A DNA stretch of 6,221 bases from an uncultured Clostridia bacterium (GCA_934254755.1 CAKQMM010000074.1:1-6221), one strand, 5' to 3'. Positions 1 to 6,221 are shown, numbered from the stretch's first letter. Program-made: numbers and translations. The notes: generated from the letters alone by a model not told the origin.

Positions 1-321
1 GATATCGACCTTGTACTTTTTGCCGAACAGGAACATTTCTTCCTGCATGTATCCGAAACTTCTTAAATAGTTCGCGAATATATTGCTTTTCCCGTTATAG
101 GTCGGAAGTTTTGCGTATTTTTCTAAAACCGGATTGTTGTTGAATATGTATAGCGGAAGCCCCAGTCTGTTCACGTCGAAGTCGCTCGTCGTTTTAAGCG
201 AAGTTAAAAACGACCATCCGAGCGGAAGAAGGAACGATATAGTGTACAGTATTAAAAATACGAACACTATCATCGGAAACGCTTGCTTGTAAAAGGGTTT
301 TTTTATTCTGTTTCTTTTCAT
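1..321 (-). CDS. Carbohydrate ABC transporter permease, MalG-type (CUT1), N-terminal part only
   Basis: This is the start of the second membrane subunit of a sugar ABC transporter; 107 residues are visible and the reading frame is still open at base 1. It begins MKRNRIKKPF, a basic cytoplasmic N-terminus, followed by one membrane span at about residues 15-37 (FPMIVFVFLILY...). Next comes SLKT (41-44) and a GLP at 54-56, the pattern seen after the first span of MalG-type permeases. The EAA loop that would prove the family lies outside the window. The ATG at 319-321 is preceded by AAGGGGG with a 6-base spacer, and it starts 11 bases after the stop of the MalF-type permease, so the two are almost certainly co-translated from one mRNA. 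About 50 residues follow GLP without reaching a second span, which makes the first outer loop longer than usual for the family. Family is fairly sure; substrate unknown. Confidence 0.85.
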   Translation of the reverse strand, partial: MKRNRIKKPFYKQAFPMIVFVFLILYTISFLLPLGWSFLTSLKTTSDFDVNRLGLPLYIFNNNPVLEKYAKLPTYNGKSNIFANYLRSFGYMQEEMFLFGKKYKVDI

Positions 322-327
322 AACTCG

Positions 328-334
328 CCCCCTT
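328..334 (-). promoter_or_regulatory. Ribosome-binding site of the MalG-type permease, overlapping the upstream stop codon
   Basis: On the minus strand AAGGGGG lies 6 bases before the ATG at 319-321. Its first two bases are the last two of the TAA stop (333-335) of the preceding permease gene. This arrangement suits translational coupling of the two permease subunits, which are needed in equal amounts. Confidence 0.75.
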
Positions 335-1412
335 AAAACTCTACGTTCGGTCCGTACTTTTCAAGCAAATATCTTGCTAGCAAGGTAACGGGAGTTGCAA
401 CGAGCGAGAATACCAGACCCGCCGCCGAAGCGTAGGGGTATTTTACGTAGTCGGGGTTTTCACCCAAAACGAGTACGAAGAAATGATATCCGAGCGTTCT
501 TGCCACGGGGAATGCGTCTGCGCCGTAGAAGTTATAAAGCGCAAGTTGGTTCGAGAATATACCCGCAACGCCGGTAACTAAGAATATGGTTATCGTCGAG
601 AATATCATCGGCAAACATACGTACCAGAATTCCGCCCATAAACTTATGCCTTCGAGTTCGCCGTACTCGATAATCGAGTCGGGTATACGGCTCATCGCGC
701 CCGAATACAGTATCAGTGCGCTTCCGAAGCCTGCCCACAGCGAGTAGAAAAGCATTGTTCCGAAGGCTTTATGTTCGCCGAGCAGGAATACGTCGTGCAA
801 GCCGAACCATTTTTCAAGCACGAAGGGGACGGCGTCGCGAATGAAAAGTTCGAACATCATCGACATAACTATGCTTGAAAGTATCTGCGGAAGGAACAAA
901 ACTATCTGAAAGAATCCCGAACACGGCACTTTTTTATAGATTACGTATGCAAAGGTTAAGTTAAGCGGGAAACCGATTACCAAACCCACGCCGTAAGATA
1001 TAAAAGAGTTCCTTACGCAGTAAATCATATTCGTGTCCGTGAACAAATCTCTGAATACGTTTTTAAAGTTGATGAACAGATTGTCCGCGAAGAAGAACTT
1101 AGACTTCGTCAAGTCGTAAGTTTGCAGCGACAGTATTACCGAGTTAAAGTTTACCACTACGTAGAAAATCAAAAACTGCAAAAAGGGATATAAAACGAGC
1201 AGATGCGCGAATATAAACGCGCTTCTGTTGCCGCTTTTCATCGACTTTTGTCTCGTTCCGAACTTCTTTCTGAAAAAGGCGTGAACGCTCGACGATATGT
1301 TGTAAAAGAACCACTTCACTTCCCGCCACACGCGCTCGGCTTTTTCTTTTAATTTTTCAAGCGGACTTTTTTTGACTACGCCCGCCGCAAGTATTTTTTC
1401 GTTTTTAGACAT
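333..1412 (-). CDS. Carbohydrate ABC transporter permease, MalF/LplB-type (CUT1)
   Basis: First membrane subunit of a sugar ABC importer; with the MalG-type partner it forms the channel that receives substrate from the binding protein. The product is 359 residues. Six membrane spans can be placed at about 65-89, 135-158, 165-190, 218-238, 266-287 and 328-350. The EAA loop that docks the ATPase is at 249-270 (E249, G251, E254, G255 and the closing LP at 267-268). The first 60 residues are a basic, non-membrane extension rich in Lys and Arg, so the protein is longer than the roughly 290-320 residues common in the family. The ATG at 1410-1412 was chosen because AGGGGA lies just before it; an in-frame ATG at 1508 would add 32 residues but falls inside a strong hairpin and has no ribosome-binding site. 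No ATPase gene is present, so a shared ATPase elsewhere is expected. Sugar specificity cannot be inferred. Confidence 0.93.
   Translation of the reverse strand: MSKNEKILAAGVVKKSPLEKLKEKAERVWREVKWFFYNISSSVHAFFRKKFGTRQKSMKSGNRSAFIFAHLLVLYPFLQFLIFYVVVNFNSVILSLQTYDLTKSKFFFADNLFINFKNVFRDLFTDTNMIYCVRNSFISYGVGLVIGFPLNLTFAYVIYKKVPCSGFFQIVLFLPQILSSIVMSMMFELFIRDAVPFVLEKWFGLHDVFLLGEHKAFGTMLFYSLWAGFGSALILYSGAMSRIPDSIIEYGELEGISLWAEFWYVCLPMIFSTITIFLVTGVAGIFSNQLALYNFYGADAFPVARTLGYHFFVLVLGENPDYVKYPYASAAGLVFSLVATPVTLLARYLLEKYGPNVEF
603..668 (-). other. EAA loop of the MalF-type permease (ATPase-docking motif)
   Basis: Residues 249-270 read EYGELEG...LP, matching the EAA---G---------I-LP consensus of binding-protein-dependent permeases between spans 4 and 5. 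The central Gly (255) and the closing Leu-Pro (267-268) are conserved; the two Ala positions are replaced by Tyr and Gly, as often happens in LplB-like members. It marks the protein as an importer subunit that contacts a separate ATPase. Confidence 0.8.
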
Positions 1413-1415
1413 ATT

Positions 1416-1421
1416 TCCCCT
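1416..1421 (-). promoter_or_regulatory. Ribosome-binding site deciding the start of the MalF-type permease
   Basis: AGGGGA on the minus strand ends only 3 bases before the ATG at 1410-1412. The spacing is short, but this is the only purine-rich site near any candidate start, and it favours the 359-residue form over the 391-residue form. Confidence 0.55.
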
Positions 1422-1432
1422 GGTCTGTAAGC

Positions 1433-1473
1433 AACCGACCGGTTTTTGCGGTTTTGCGCAAATTCGTTCGGTT
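1433..1473 (-). other. Compound stem-loop upstream of the permease start
   Basis: On the minus strand an outer 6-bp stem (AACCGA with TCGGTT, 1468-1473 and 1433-1438) encloses an inner perfect 6-bp stem (TTTGCG with CGCAAA, 1457-1462 and 1445-1450) with a 6-base loop CAAAAC. An internal loop of 5 and 6 bases separates the two stems. The structure ends 11 bases before the permease ribosome-binding site. There is no following U-run. Protein binding, RNA processing or translation control are all possible. Confidence 0.5.
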
Positions 1474-1483
1474 AATATGTTCC

Positions 1484-1510
1484 GCAAGCGGGCAAAGACT
1501 GCCCGCATGC
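1484..1510 (-). other. Strong GC-rich hairpin just after the binding-protein gene
   Basis: GCGGGCA (1500-1506 on the minus strand) pairs perfectly with TGCCCGC (1488-1494) around a 5-base loop; beyond one A-A type mismatch, three more pairs (1484-1486 with 1508-1510) extend it. It lies about 20 bases after the binding-protein stop. The sequence after it is TTGCGGAACA rather than a run of T, so it is not a canonical intrinsic terminator. A 3'-end-stabilising or weakly attenuating hairpin is the better reading. Confidence 0.65.
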
Positions 1511-1531
1511 AGAGAGTATCAAGCCTGCCGC

Positions 1532-3334
1532 TTACTGGTTAAGAAGCGATTTATAAGTGCTGTCCCAACTGTTTTTGAGCGCGTCGTAAATATCCTGCTG
1601 ATATTGAAGCGCGGTAAGCTCTTCGTGGTTGTAGAAGGCTTGTAAGGGTTCGGCGTAGTTATTGTGCTGGAAGCCGAGTTTAGATAAGATGGTTTCGCCC
1701 GAACCGAAAGAAATTTTACCGGTGCCGCGGGTGTAAACAAGGTCGGTCGTGCCGTTCATAACGCCTTCGTATAAATCCCAGTTAGCCTTTTTGTAGTAAG
1801 ACATGTTCTTGTACAAATCGCTCGATTTATCGATGGTGTACTTGAACGGACGGGTTGCGCCCGAAATCGCGGTGTAGTAACCGAGGTTATAGTTGTTGGT
1901 GGTGTACGCAAGGAAAAGTTTAGCCGCGCGCGCCACGCCTGCGGTCGCTTTCTTAGCGATTATCGCGTAAGAGTAAGCCTGAATACTGTAAAGTATCTTC
2001 TGCGGGTTTTCGCTTACCGCCCTGTCGTCGTATTCGTCCATAATGGGGAAGGTCATAACGCCGTATCTTCTGTTGGGGAAGCCGAGAGATTCCATTTCGG
2101 TTATCTTAGCCTGCGCTTCGTGTTCCCACCAGTTACCTTCGATTAAAATCGCCTGTCTTTGACCTGCGTCTTCGTCGCAGGAGCCTACGAAGTGAGCCTG
2201 CGTGTCGGTATGGGAGCCGCCGTTGAACGCGTCGCCTTTACGGAACCAGCCGCCGAGCGTATCGGAACCGTGAACCATCCAGTGGCAGAATTCCAAAGTT
2301 TTAAGTCTGCCGCGCTGGTTAGCCACTTTATAACCGGTATCGTAGTTGATAAGGGTGCCTTCACTGTCCGTTACGCCGCCGGGAGCATAATCGCCGCCGA
2401 AGGTAAGGTTAAGCATGAAGTCTTTCGCGCCTTCGTAGTTTGCATACATCTGAACTAAAAATTCTCTTACGTAAACTGCGTTTGCGCCCGAATAAGTAAA
2501 GGGTATGCAGCCTTCGCCCGCGATTTTATCGATCATAACCTTGAAGTCCTGGAAGTCGTACGGAAGACCGTCGTCGAAAGTCCCCTTAACGCCGTCCTGT
2601 CCCCAAGATTTTTCGGCTTCGCCGTCAAGGCCGCCCGTCCACCAAGCGCTGTCGTCAGCGGTGGTCTTAGCGTTTACTTTGATTTTACCGCTTACGGAAT
2701 CGGTTTTGCCCTCTTCGTAAGCCCTCGTGAAGTAGAATTTCTTCTCTTCCCAAAGGTTAACGTCGTAAATCATGGAGTTTGTAGATACGTAAACGGGAAC
2801 GCCGTAATATTTTTTGTTCGTATCGGGATCGAGTTGCAAGGTGAAGTTTTTAATCTCTTCGTTTGCAAACTTTCCTTCGATGGTCGCCGTATCGCCGAAC
2901 TCGGAGCCGTAAACTTTGCTTGCGAGCGGGTCGAAGTCGTAAGTGTTTTTAACGACGTCGTCAACGTCCATAATGGTGTCGTTGTTGATGAAGCTGCGAA
3001 GGTTGGGGTTGATATAGTACATATCTTCCTGGTTAGTCGCGATTTTTGCAAGAACCGCGGATTCGCCGTATTGGTCTTTTTTAGGAAGAACGTGAACTTT
3101 TACGCCCGTCTTGCCGTCTTCAAAAGAAACGTCTTTAAAAATCGTTTCGAAACGCTTACCCATATCGTCCCACGAATCGGTACCGAAACCGCCGTTGAAT
3201 ACGCCTACGTATAAGTGTGTAACGGTCGGATCGTCCGCTTCCTGCTGGGTAAATCCGCACGCCGCCAAAGCGGACACGGATAAACCGAGCGTTGCGGCAA
3301 GAGCTAAGCTTACCAATTTTTTCTTCATTTTCAT
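1532..3334 (-). CDS. Extracellular solute-binding lipoprotein of a carbohydrate ABC transporter (family 1)
   Basis: Captures sugar outside the membrane and delivers it to the two permeases encoded downstream. The product is 600 residues, well above the 400-450 usual for CUT1 binding proteins. A lysine-led signal peptide (MKMKKKL...) ends in the lipobox LAAC with Cys26 as the lipid-anchored residue. The mature protein starts with a strand suited to lobe 1 (LYVGVFNGG, 41-49), has the segment YYGVPVYVSTNSMIYD (176-191), where binding proteins typically cross to lobe 2, and IEGNWWEHEA (398-407), which matches the conserved pocket region with aromatic residues. Eleven Trp residues, including pairs at 231-232 and 402-403, suit stacking on sugar rings. 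The loop GQDGVKGTFDDG (245-256) looks like an acidic calcium-type loop. The ATG at 3332-3334 has AAGGAG with 8-base spacing; the ATG two codons later is too far. It starts 3 bases after the surface-protein stop. Substrate unknown. Confidence 0.93.
   Translation of the reverse strand: MKMKKKLVSLALAATLGLSVSALAACGFTQQEADDPTVTHLYVGVFNGGFGTDSWDDMGKRFETIFKDVSFEDGKTGVKVHVLPKKDQYGESAVLAKIATNQEDMYYINPNLRSFINNDTIMDVDDVVKNTYDFDPLASKVYGSEFGDTATIEGKFANEEIKNFTLQLDPDTNKKYYGVPVYVSTNSMIYDVNLWEEKKFYFTRAYEEGKTDSVSGKIKVNAKTTADDSAWWTGGLDGEAEKSWGQDGVKGTFDDGLPYDFQDFKVMIDKIAGEGCIPFTYSGANAVYVREFLVQMYANYEGAKDFMLNLTFGGDYAPGGVTDSEGTLINYDTGYKVANQRGRLKTLEFCHWMVHGSDTLGGWFRKGDAFNGGSHTDTQAHFVGSCDEDAGQRQAILIEGNWWEHEAQAKITEMESLGFPNRRYGVMTFPIMDEYDDRAVSENPQKILYSIQAYSYAIIAKKATAGVARAAKLFLAYTTNNYNLGYYTAISGATRPFKYTIDKSSDLYKNMSYYKKANWDLYEGVMNGTTDLVYTRGTGKISFGSGETILSKLGFQHNNYAEPLQAFYNHEELTALQYQQDIYDALKNSWDSTYKSLLNQ
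2567..2602 (-). other. Acidic Gly-rich loop in the binding protein, possible calcium site
   Basis: Residues 245-256 hold D247, G248, G251, D254, D255 and G256 in a DGxxGTxDDG pattern, followed by LP and an aromatic-acidic helix start. Similar acidic Gly loops bind Ca2+ in many extracellular proteins, and related large binding proteins of Clostridia carry comparable segments (recalled, not searched). Metal binding is an inference. Confidence 0.4.
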
Positions 3335-3337
3335 CTT

Positions 3338-6221
3338 TTATTCTCCTTTATCTTGCTTTTTTACAAGTTTGTTTTTTTTAAGAAGCACGAACGCCGCCGC
3401 GCCGCCCGCCGCCAAAACGCCGAACACTATCGCGAATACTAAGCCGAAGCGGTTCATAAAGTTAGCAAATCCGCCGACTTTATCCTGTTCGACCGTTATT
3501 ACGTATTCGTAAACGGAAACGTTGTCGTTTACGTCGGTCGCGGTGATTTTTACGACGTATTCGCCCGCCGATATCGGGGTGAACTTGCCGCCGTAAACGT
3601 TTATGATGTTGCCGTTAAGCGTAACGTCGGTTACAAGCGATTTGATGCCCGCGTTGTCGGTTGCGCCCGCTTCAACGACGGTTATTTCTCTTCCGACGAC
3701 GGTCTTTTTATAAATATCGCCTTTAACGACTATTACGGGTTTCGTTTTATCGACTATTTCGACTTTGACGTCGATTTCGCCCGCGGTTTGCCCGCCGACG
3801 GTAGCGACGTGTTTAATGGTATAAACGCCTGCGCCGGTAAAGTTTTTAACTTCGCCGACCCCCGCCGTCCACACTTCTTCGCCGTTCTCGTCAAACGCTT
3901 TAACCGTTTTGTTTGCGTTTGCGGGGGTGCCGTAGAAGTCCGTCACGGTGAAGTCCGCCACTTTAAAGGAAGTTGCGGTGTCTTTAACGCCGTACTCGCT
4001 TAAAAGTTTTACGGTGTAGAAGTTTTCGGACACGTCAACGACGTATACGAGGACCGCTTCAAGGTTATCCCGTTGAACGCCGCCCGTAAGCGTAACGCTG
4101 TCCTTAACGGTAAAGCGGAAAATATATTCGCCCGCGTCTATAACGGTGTACTTGAAGTTTTGCGGGTCGTAGGTAACCGCTTCGTCTTTTTGTCCGTCCG
4201 GTTTAAAGACGGTAAGTTTAATATCGTTCGTTAAGTCGTACTTTTCGCCGACGTTATCGTATGCGACGATGTTTTCGAAAACAAGTTCGCTTCCCTTAAT
4301 CGCCGTAAAGTAAACGGTGTCTTTGGTTTTGGTCTTTTCTTTATCGACCTTCGCGCCGTAAACGTAGCTTTCGGTCGCGGGGGATATTACGGGAGCAACG
4401 CAGTCTATAACGTTTACTTCCCTTATAACGCTTTTTGTGAAAACGGGGTCTGAGTTATTAAACGCGTATTTAATGACGTATTTGCCGAAAACCGCCTTAT
4501 TTAAGTTCTTTCTTTCCGAAAGATAGTTTTCAAAACTCAATTCGGAAGATAAAGCGTAAACGTCGCCCGCTTCGTCTGTTATGGTGACAACCGGGGTCGC
4601 AAAGTTCGCACCCGCTAAAATATCGTAGCAGTAAACGTCGCTCGCGCTGACGGTTAAACTTCCTTCAAGTCCGTAGTAGTACGGTTCCGCTTCGCCTTCG
4701 ACGCCGTTTAAAAGGTAGGCGTAACTACGGTTATCCGCGTTATAGTCGAAGTCAACGTTCTGAACGGCGGTTCTGCCTAAAACGTCGGTAAAGCTGTATT
4801 TAACCCTGTACTTTCCTAAGCCGTAAGTTGCGGGATCAGTTAGAGACAACTGTTTGAAGTTTACGGCGTCGCCGATATTAAGCGTTTTTAAAACGGTGTT
4901 ATAATCGGTGCCGTCGTGTTTTAAAAGGGTAACGTCTATATCGGGTAACACCGCGCCGTCGCGATATATAGAAGATTCCGCTTCCGCCGCTACAACGTAG
5001 TCCGCGACGAATGTTTCCGCCGTGGAAGCGGGGCGGGTGACGCCCGTTATCGCGGGGGCTTTAAGCGTTTCCGAAACGGTTATGCGGGTTGCCTGCTGGT
5101 ATCCGCCGTATTTATAAACTAAACCGTATTGGCGCGCTTCGTCGGGGGTGAATTTTCCGTCCGCGACGGTCATGTCCGTCTTGGTTTCGCCGCCGTCCGC
5201 GGCAGGCGTTATTTTTATCGCGAAAAGATTTTCGCCGCAATCGGTCGCTTTTTTGGTGACGGTGGTAAAACTTTCGGAATATTTGCCGCTTGTAACGTTG
5301 GTCTTTCTTTCAACGAAGTCAAAGTCGGGCATAACGAAGTCTGAACCCATAACGCCGTCGTAATCGGTCTTTATGTTGACGTGATTGAAAGCATCTTTTT
5401 CGGCGACGTTAAAAAGCATTATCTGCGCCGAAGTCGAACCGCCCGAGAACGCGTTGATATACATTCTCACTTTAACTTTCGTATCCGCGCCGAATCCGGG
5501 GAACTTAATGCCGTTATCGACCGAACCTTTCGAGGTGGCGAAGCCTTTTTTAACGGCGTCTTCGTCGGAAAGGTTCGGATACGCGTCTTTATAGTTACGC
5601 GAATCGCTGAACGCGCGGATTTTTTGATAGCCGCTGTCTTTAACGGTATCCGCAACCGCGTAAGAATAGACATACGCGCCGTTTGCGTCCGTTCTGTTTT
5701 CTTCGAAATATCTGAAAACGAAAGGGGTGCGAACGTCTTTCGACGAGCCTTGCGTGATGCAGGATATCCCTACGACTCCGCCGTCAAGCGCGCGCGGCGT
5801 GCCGGGGGCTTCGGAAACCGCCCCGTCGCGGCCGTTATAAGTCTTGCCGTCGTTAGCGTAAGCATAATAGTTTTGTTCTTTTAACTCTTCGCCTTCATAG
5901 TAACTCGATTTTGCGGTTAAGTAAGCGGAAACTTCCGCCGCTCCGACTCCGTCGAGCTTTGACGCGAGCGCACTTGAAAACCCCGCGCCCGAGTGATATT
6001 TAAGGTAAACCTTTTTGGGGTTTTGTTTTTCGTTGCCGTCGTCGTCTACTTCGATTATCTCGCAGATAAGGCTTTCGAAGTCAACCTGACTTTTCGCCCA
6101 CGTCTCTTCCGAAGGAACGGATATAAACGACGCAACGGTTTTAAGGTCGCTTACCTTTACGGGTTTTTGGAGTTCGACGTAGTTTTTGTCACCCGGCAAA
6201 CTAAAAGTAAGCATCATGCCG
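3338..6221 (-). CDS. Membrane-anchored surface protein with tandem Ig-like repeats, C-terminal part
   Basis: At least 960 residues of a large extracellular protein; the frame is open at the window edge. The Met-Met at 6212-6217 is probably internal, because there is no signal peptide or ribosome-binding site before it. Numbering from that Met, residues 1 to about 385 are a beta-rich, Tyr- and Phe-rich region of unrecognised fold, possibly jelly-roll or lectin-like. Residues 385-910 form about five Ig-like repeats. A single span follows at 924-946 (FGLVFAIVFGVLAAGG...) with a 13-residue tail rich in Lys. No LPxTG sortase motif precedes the span, so it is held by the membrane. No catalytic motif is seen, and only two Trp are present (40 and 783). 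Placement directly before, and coupled to, the sugar-binding lipoprotein suggests a role in holding or presenting a glycan at the cell surface; a structural or adhesion role is equally possible. Function is not established. Confidence 0.85.
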   Translation of the reverse strand, partial: GMMLTFSLPGDKNYVELQKPVKVSDLKTVASFISVPSEETWAKSQVDFESLICEIIEVDDDGNEKQNPKKVYLKYHSGAGFSSALASKLDGVGAAEVSAYLTAKSSYYEGEELKEQNYYAYANDGKTYNGRDGAVSEAPGTPRALDGGVVGISCITQGSSKDVRTPFVFRYFEENRTDANGAYVYSYAVADTVKDSGYQKIRAFSDSRNYKDAYPNLSDEDAVKKGFATSKGSVDNGIKFPGFGADTKVKVRMYINAFSGGSTSAQIMLFNVAEKDAFNHVNIKTDYDGVMGSDFVMPDFDFVERKTNVTSGKYSESFTTVTKKATDCGENLFAIKITPAADGGETKTDMTVADGKFTPDEARQYGLVYKYGGYQQATRITVSETLKAPAITGVTRPASTAETFVADYVVAAEAESSIYRDGAVLPDIDVTLLKHDGTDYNTVLKTLNIGDAVNFKQLSLTDPATYGLGKYRVKYSFTDVLGRTAVQNVDFDYNADNRSYAYLLNGVEGEAEPYYYGLEGSLTVSASDVYCYDILAGANFATPVVTITDEAGDVYALSSELSFENYLSERKNLNKAVFGKYVIKYAFNNSDPVFTKSVIREVNVIDCVAPVISPATESYVYGAKVDKEKTKTKDTVYFTAIKGSELVFENIVAYDNVGEKYDLTNDIKLTVFKPDGQKDEAVTYDPQNFKYTVIDAGEYIFRFTVKDSVTLTGGVQRDNLEAVLVYVVDVSENFYTVKLLSEYGVKDTATSFKVADFTVTDFYGTPANANKTVKAFDENGEEVWTAGVGEVKNFTGAGVYTIKHVATVGGQTAGEIDVKVEIVDKTKPVIVVKGDIYKKTVVGREITVVEAGATDNAGIKSLVTDVTLNGNIINVYGGKFTPISAGEYVVKITATDVNDNVSVYEYVITVEQDKVGGFANFMNRFGLVFAIVFGVLAAGGAAAFVLLKKNKLVKKQDKGE
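3343..3347 (-). promoter_or_regulatory. Ribosome-binding site of the binding protein, inside the upstream gene
   Basis: AGGAG (within AAAGGAGA) lies 8 bases before the ATG at 3332-3334. It falls in the last codons (Lys-Gly-Glu) of the surface-protein gene, whose TAA is at 3338-3340. Ribosomes ending the surface protein would therefore release directly over this site, which favours coupled translation. Confidence 0.85.
3380..3448 (-). other. C-terminal transmembrane anchor of the surface protein
   Basis: Residues 924-946 are wholly uncharged and rich in Val, Leu, Phe, Ala and Gly, bounded by R923 and by KKNK at 947-950. By the positive-inside rule the tail is cytoplasmic and the Ig-like repeats are outside. 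The Gly-Ala-rich half (GVLAAGGAAA) could allow helix packing. Confidence 0.85.
3488..5065 (-). repeat. About five tandem Ig-like protein repeats (DUF5011/HYR-like)
   Basis: Each unit ends with a G-x-Y-x-[VIF]-[KR] strand, with the Tyr at residues 470, 580, 698, 799 and 887; spacings of 110, 118, 101 and 88 match the size of Ig-like domains. Units 3 and 5 also begin with D-x-x-x-P-V-I (605-611 and 823-829) and carry A-x-D-N-x-G (652-657 and 852-857), typical of HYR or DUF5011 type bacterial Ig folds. Units 1, 2 and 4 are more diverged. The repeats are similar only at protein level; no long DNA repeat was noticed. Such arrays usually act as stalks that carry a distal domain away from the membrane. 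Confidence 0.7.

Larger units (their letters stand above)
1413..1531 (-). other. Binding protein-permease intergenic spacer with two stem-loops
   Basis: This 119-base spacer is the only long gap in the operon. It holds two successive stem-loops, listed separately, and the permease ribosome-binding site at its downstream end. No open frame in it has a plausible start, and no convincing -35/-10 pair was found. A long structured spacer at this position is known in other CUT1-type operons, for example the malE-malF gap of E. coli, where repeat-derived hairpins protect the upstream mRNA and raise binding protein over permease. The same role here is inferred. Confidence 0.7.

Noticed and set aside
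1413..1508. In-frame 32-residue N-terminal extension of the MalF-type permease from an ATG at 1506-1508
   Set aside because: The ATG lies in the intergenic hairpin, has no ribosome-binding site, and the extra sequence is not membrane-like; the ATG at 1410-1412 has a purine-rich site.
1484..1510. Rho-independent terminator ending transcription after the binding-protein gene
   Set aside because: The hairpin is strong, but no T-run follows on the minus strand, and the downstream permease genes belong with the binding protein.
1413..1531. Internal promoter for the permease genes
   Set aside because: TTGATA and TATTAA-like hexamers occur but not at a suitable spacing from each other.
2834..3214. 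Plus-strand open frame of 126 codons
   Set aside because: Antisense shadow of the binding-protein gene, with no family features.
3338..3487. LPxTG-type sortase anchor at the surface-protein C-terminus
   Set aside because: The span and basic tail resemble a sorting signal, but no LPxTG or similar motif precedes the span, so a simple membrane anchor is the better reading.
5381..5884. Plus-strand open frame of 167 codons
   Set aside because: It lies wholly antisense to the surface-protein gene, has no recognisable domain, and its Arg- and Val-rich composition is what antisense of this codon usage produces.
6212..6217. Met-Met as the true start of the surface protein
   Set aside because: The frame remains open to the window edge, no ribosome-binding site can be seen in the four bases before it, and an exported anchored protein would need a signal peptide, which is absent here.

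Overview
All genes in this window lie on the minus strand, so transcription runs from the high-coordinate end to the low-coordinate end. In transcription order they are: the C-terminal 960 or so residues of a large membrane-anchored surface protein with tandem Ig-like repeats (3338-6221, open at the right edge); a 600-residue lipoprotein that is the substrate-binding protein of an ABC transporter (1532-3334); a MalF/LplB-type permease (333-1412); and the first 107 residues of a MalG-type permease (1-321, open at the left edge). Gaps of 3, 119 and 11 bases and the common direction indicate one operon.

The three transport genes form a carbohydrate uptake transporter of the CUT1 class: binding protein followed by two membrane subunits, with no ATPase in view. 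CUT1 systems of this type in Bacillota often share one ATPase encoded elsewhere. The substrate cannot be read from the sequence. The surface protein has no recognisable catalytic domain. Its stop codon lies 3 bases before the binding-protein start, and that gene's ribosome-binding site lies inside the surface-protein coding sequence. This suggests the two are made together, perhaps with the surface protein holding or presenting the glycan whose fragments the transporter imports (inference).

The only non-coding stretch of note is the 119-base spacer between the binding-protein gene and the first permease gene. It can fold into two successive stem-loops on the mRNA strand. Neither is followed by a U-run, so an RNA-stability or processing role, giving more binding protein than permease, is more likely than simple termination.

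The organism is most likely a Gram-positive-type anaerobe of the Clostridia: lipobox binding protein, CUT1 genes without a local ATPase, purine-rich AGGAG-like ribosome-binding sites, and a surface protein ending in one membrane span with a basic tail. Moderate GC content with heavy use of NCG codons fits uncultured gut Clostridia such as Christensenellales-like lineages, but that placement is a low-confidence guess. No RNA genes, mobile elements, CRISPR arrays or origins were seen.
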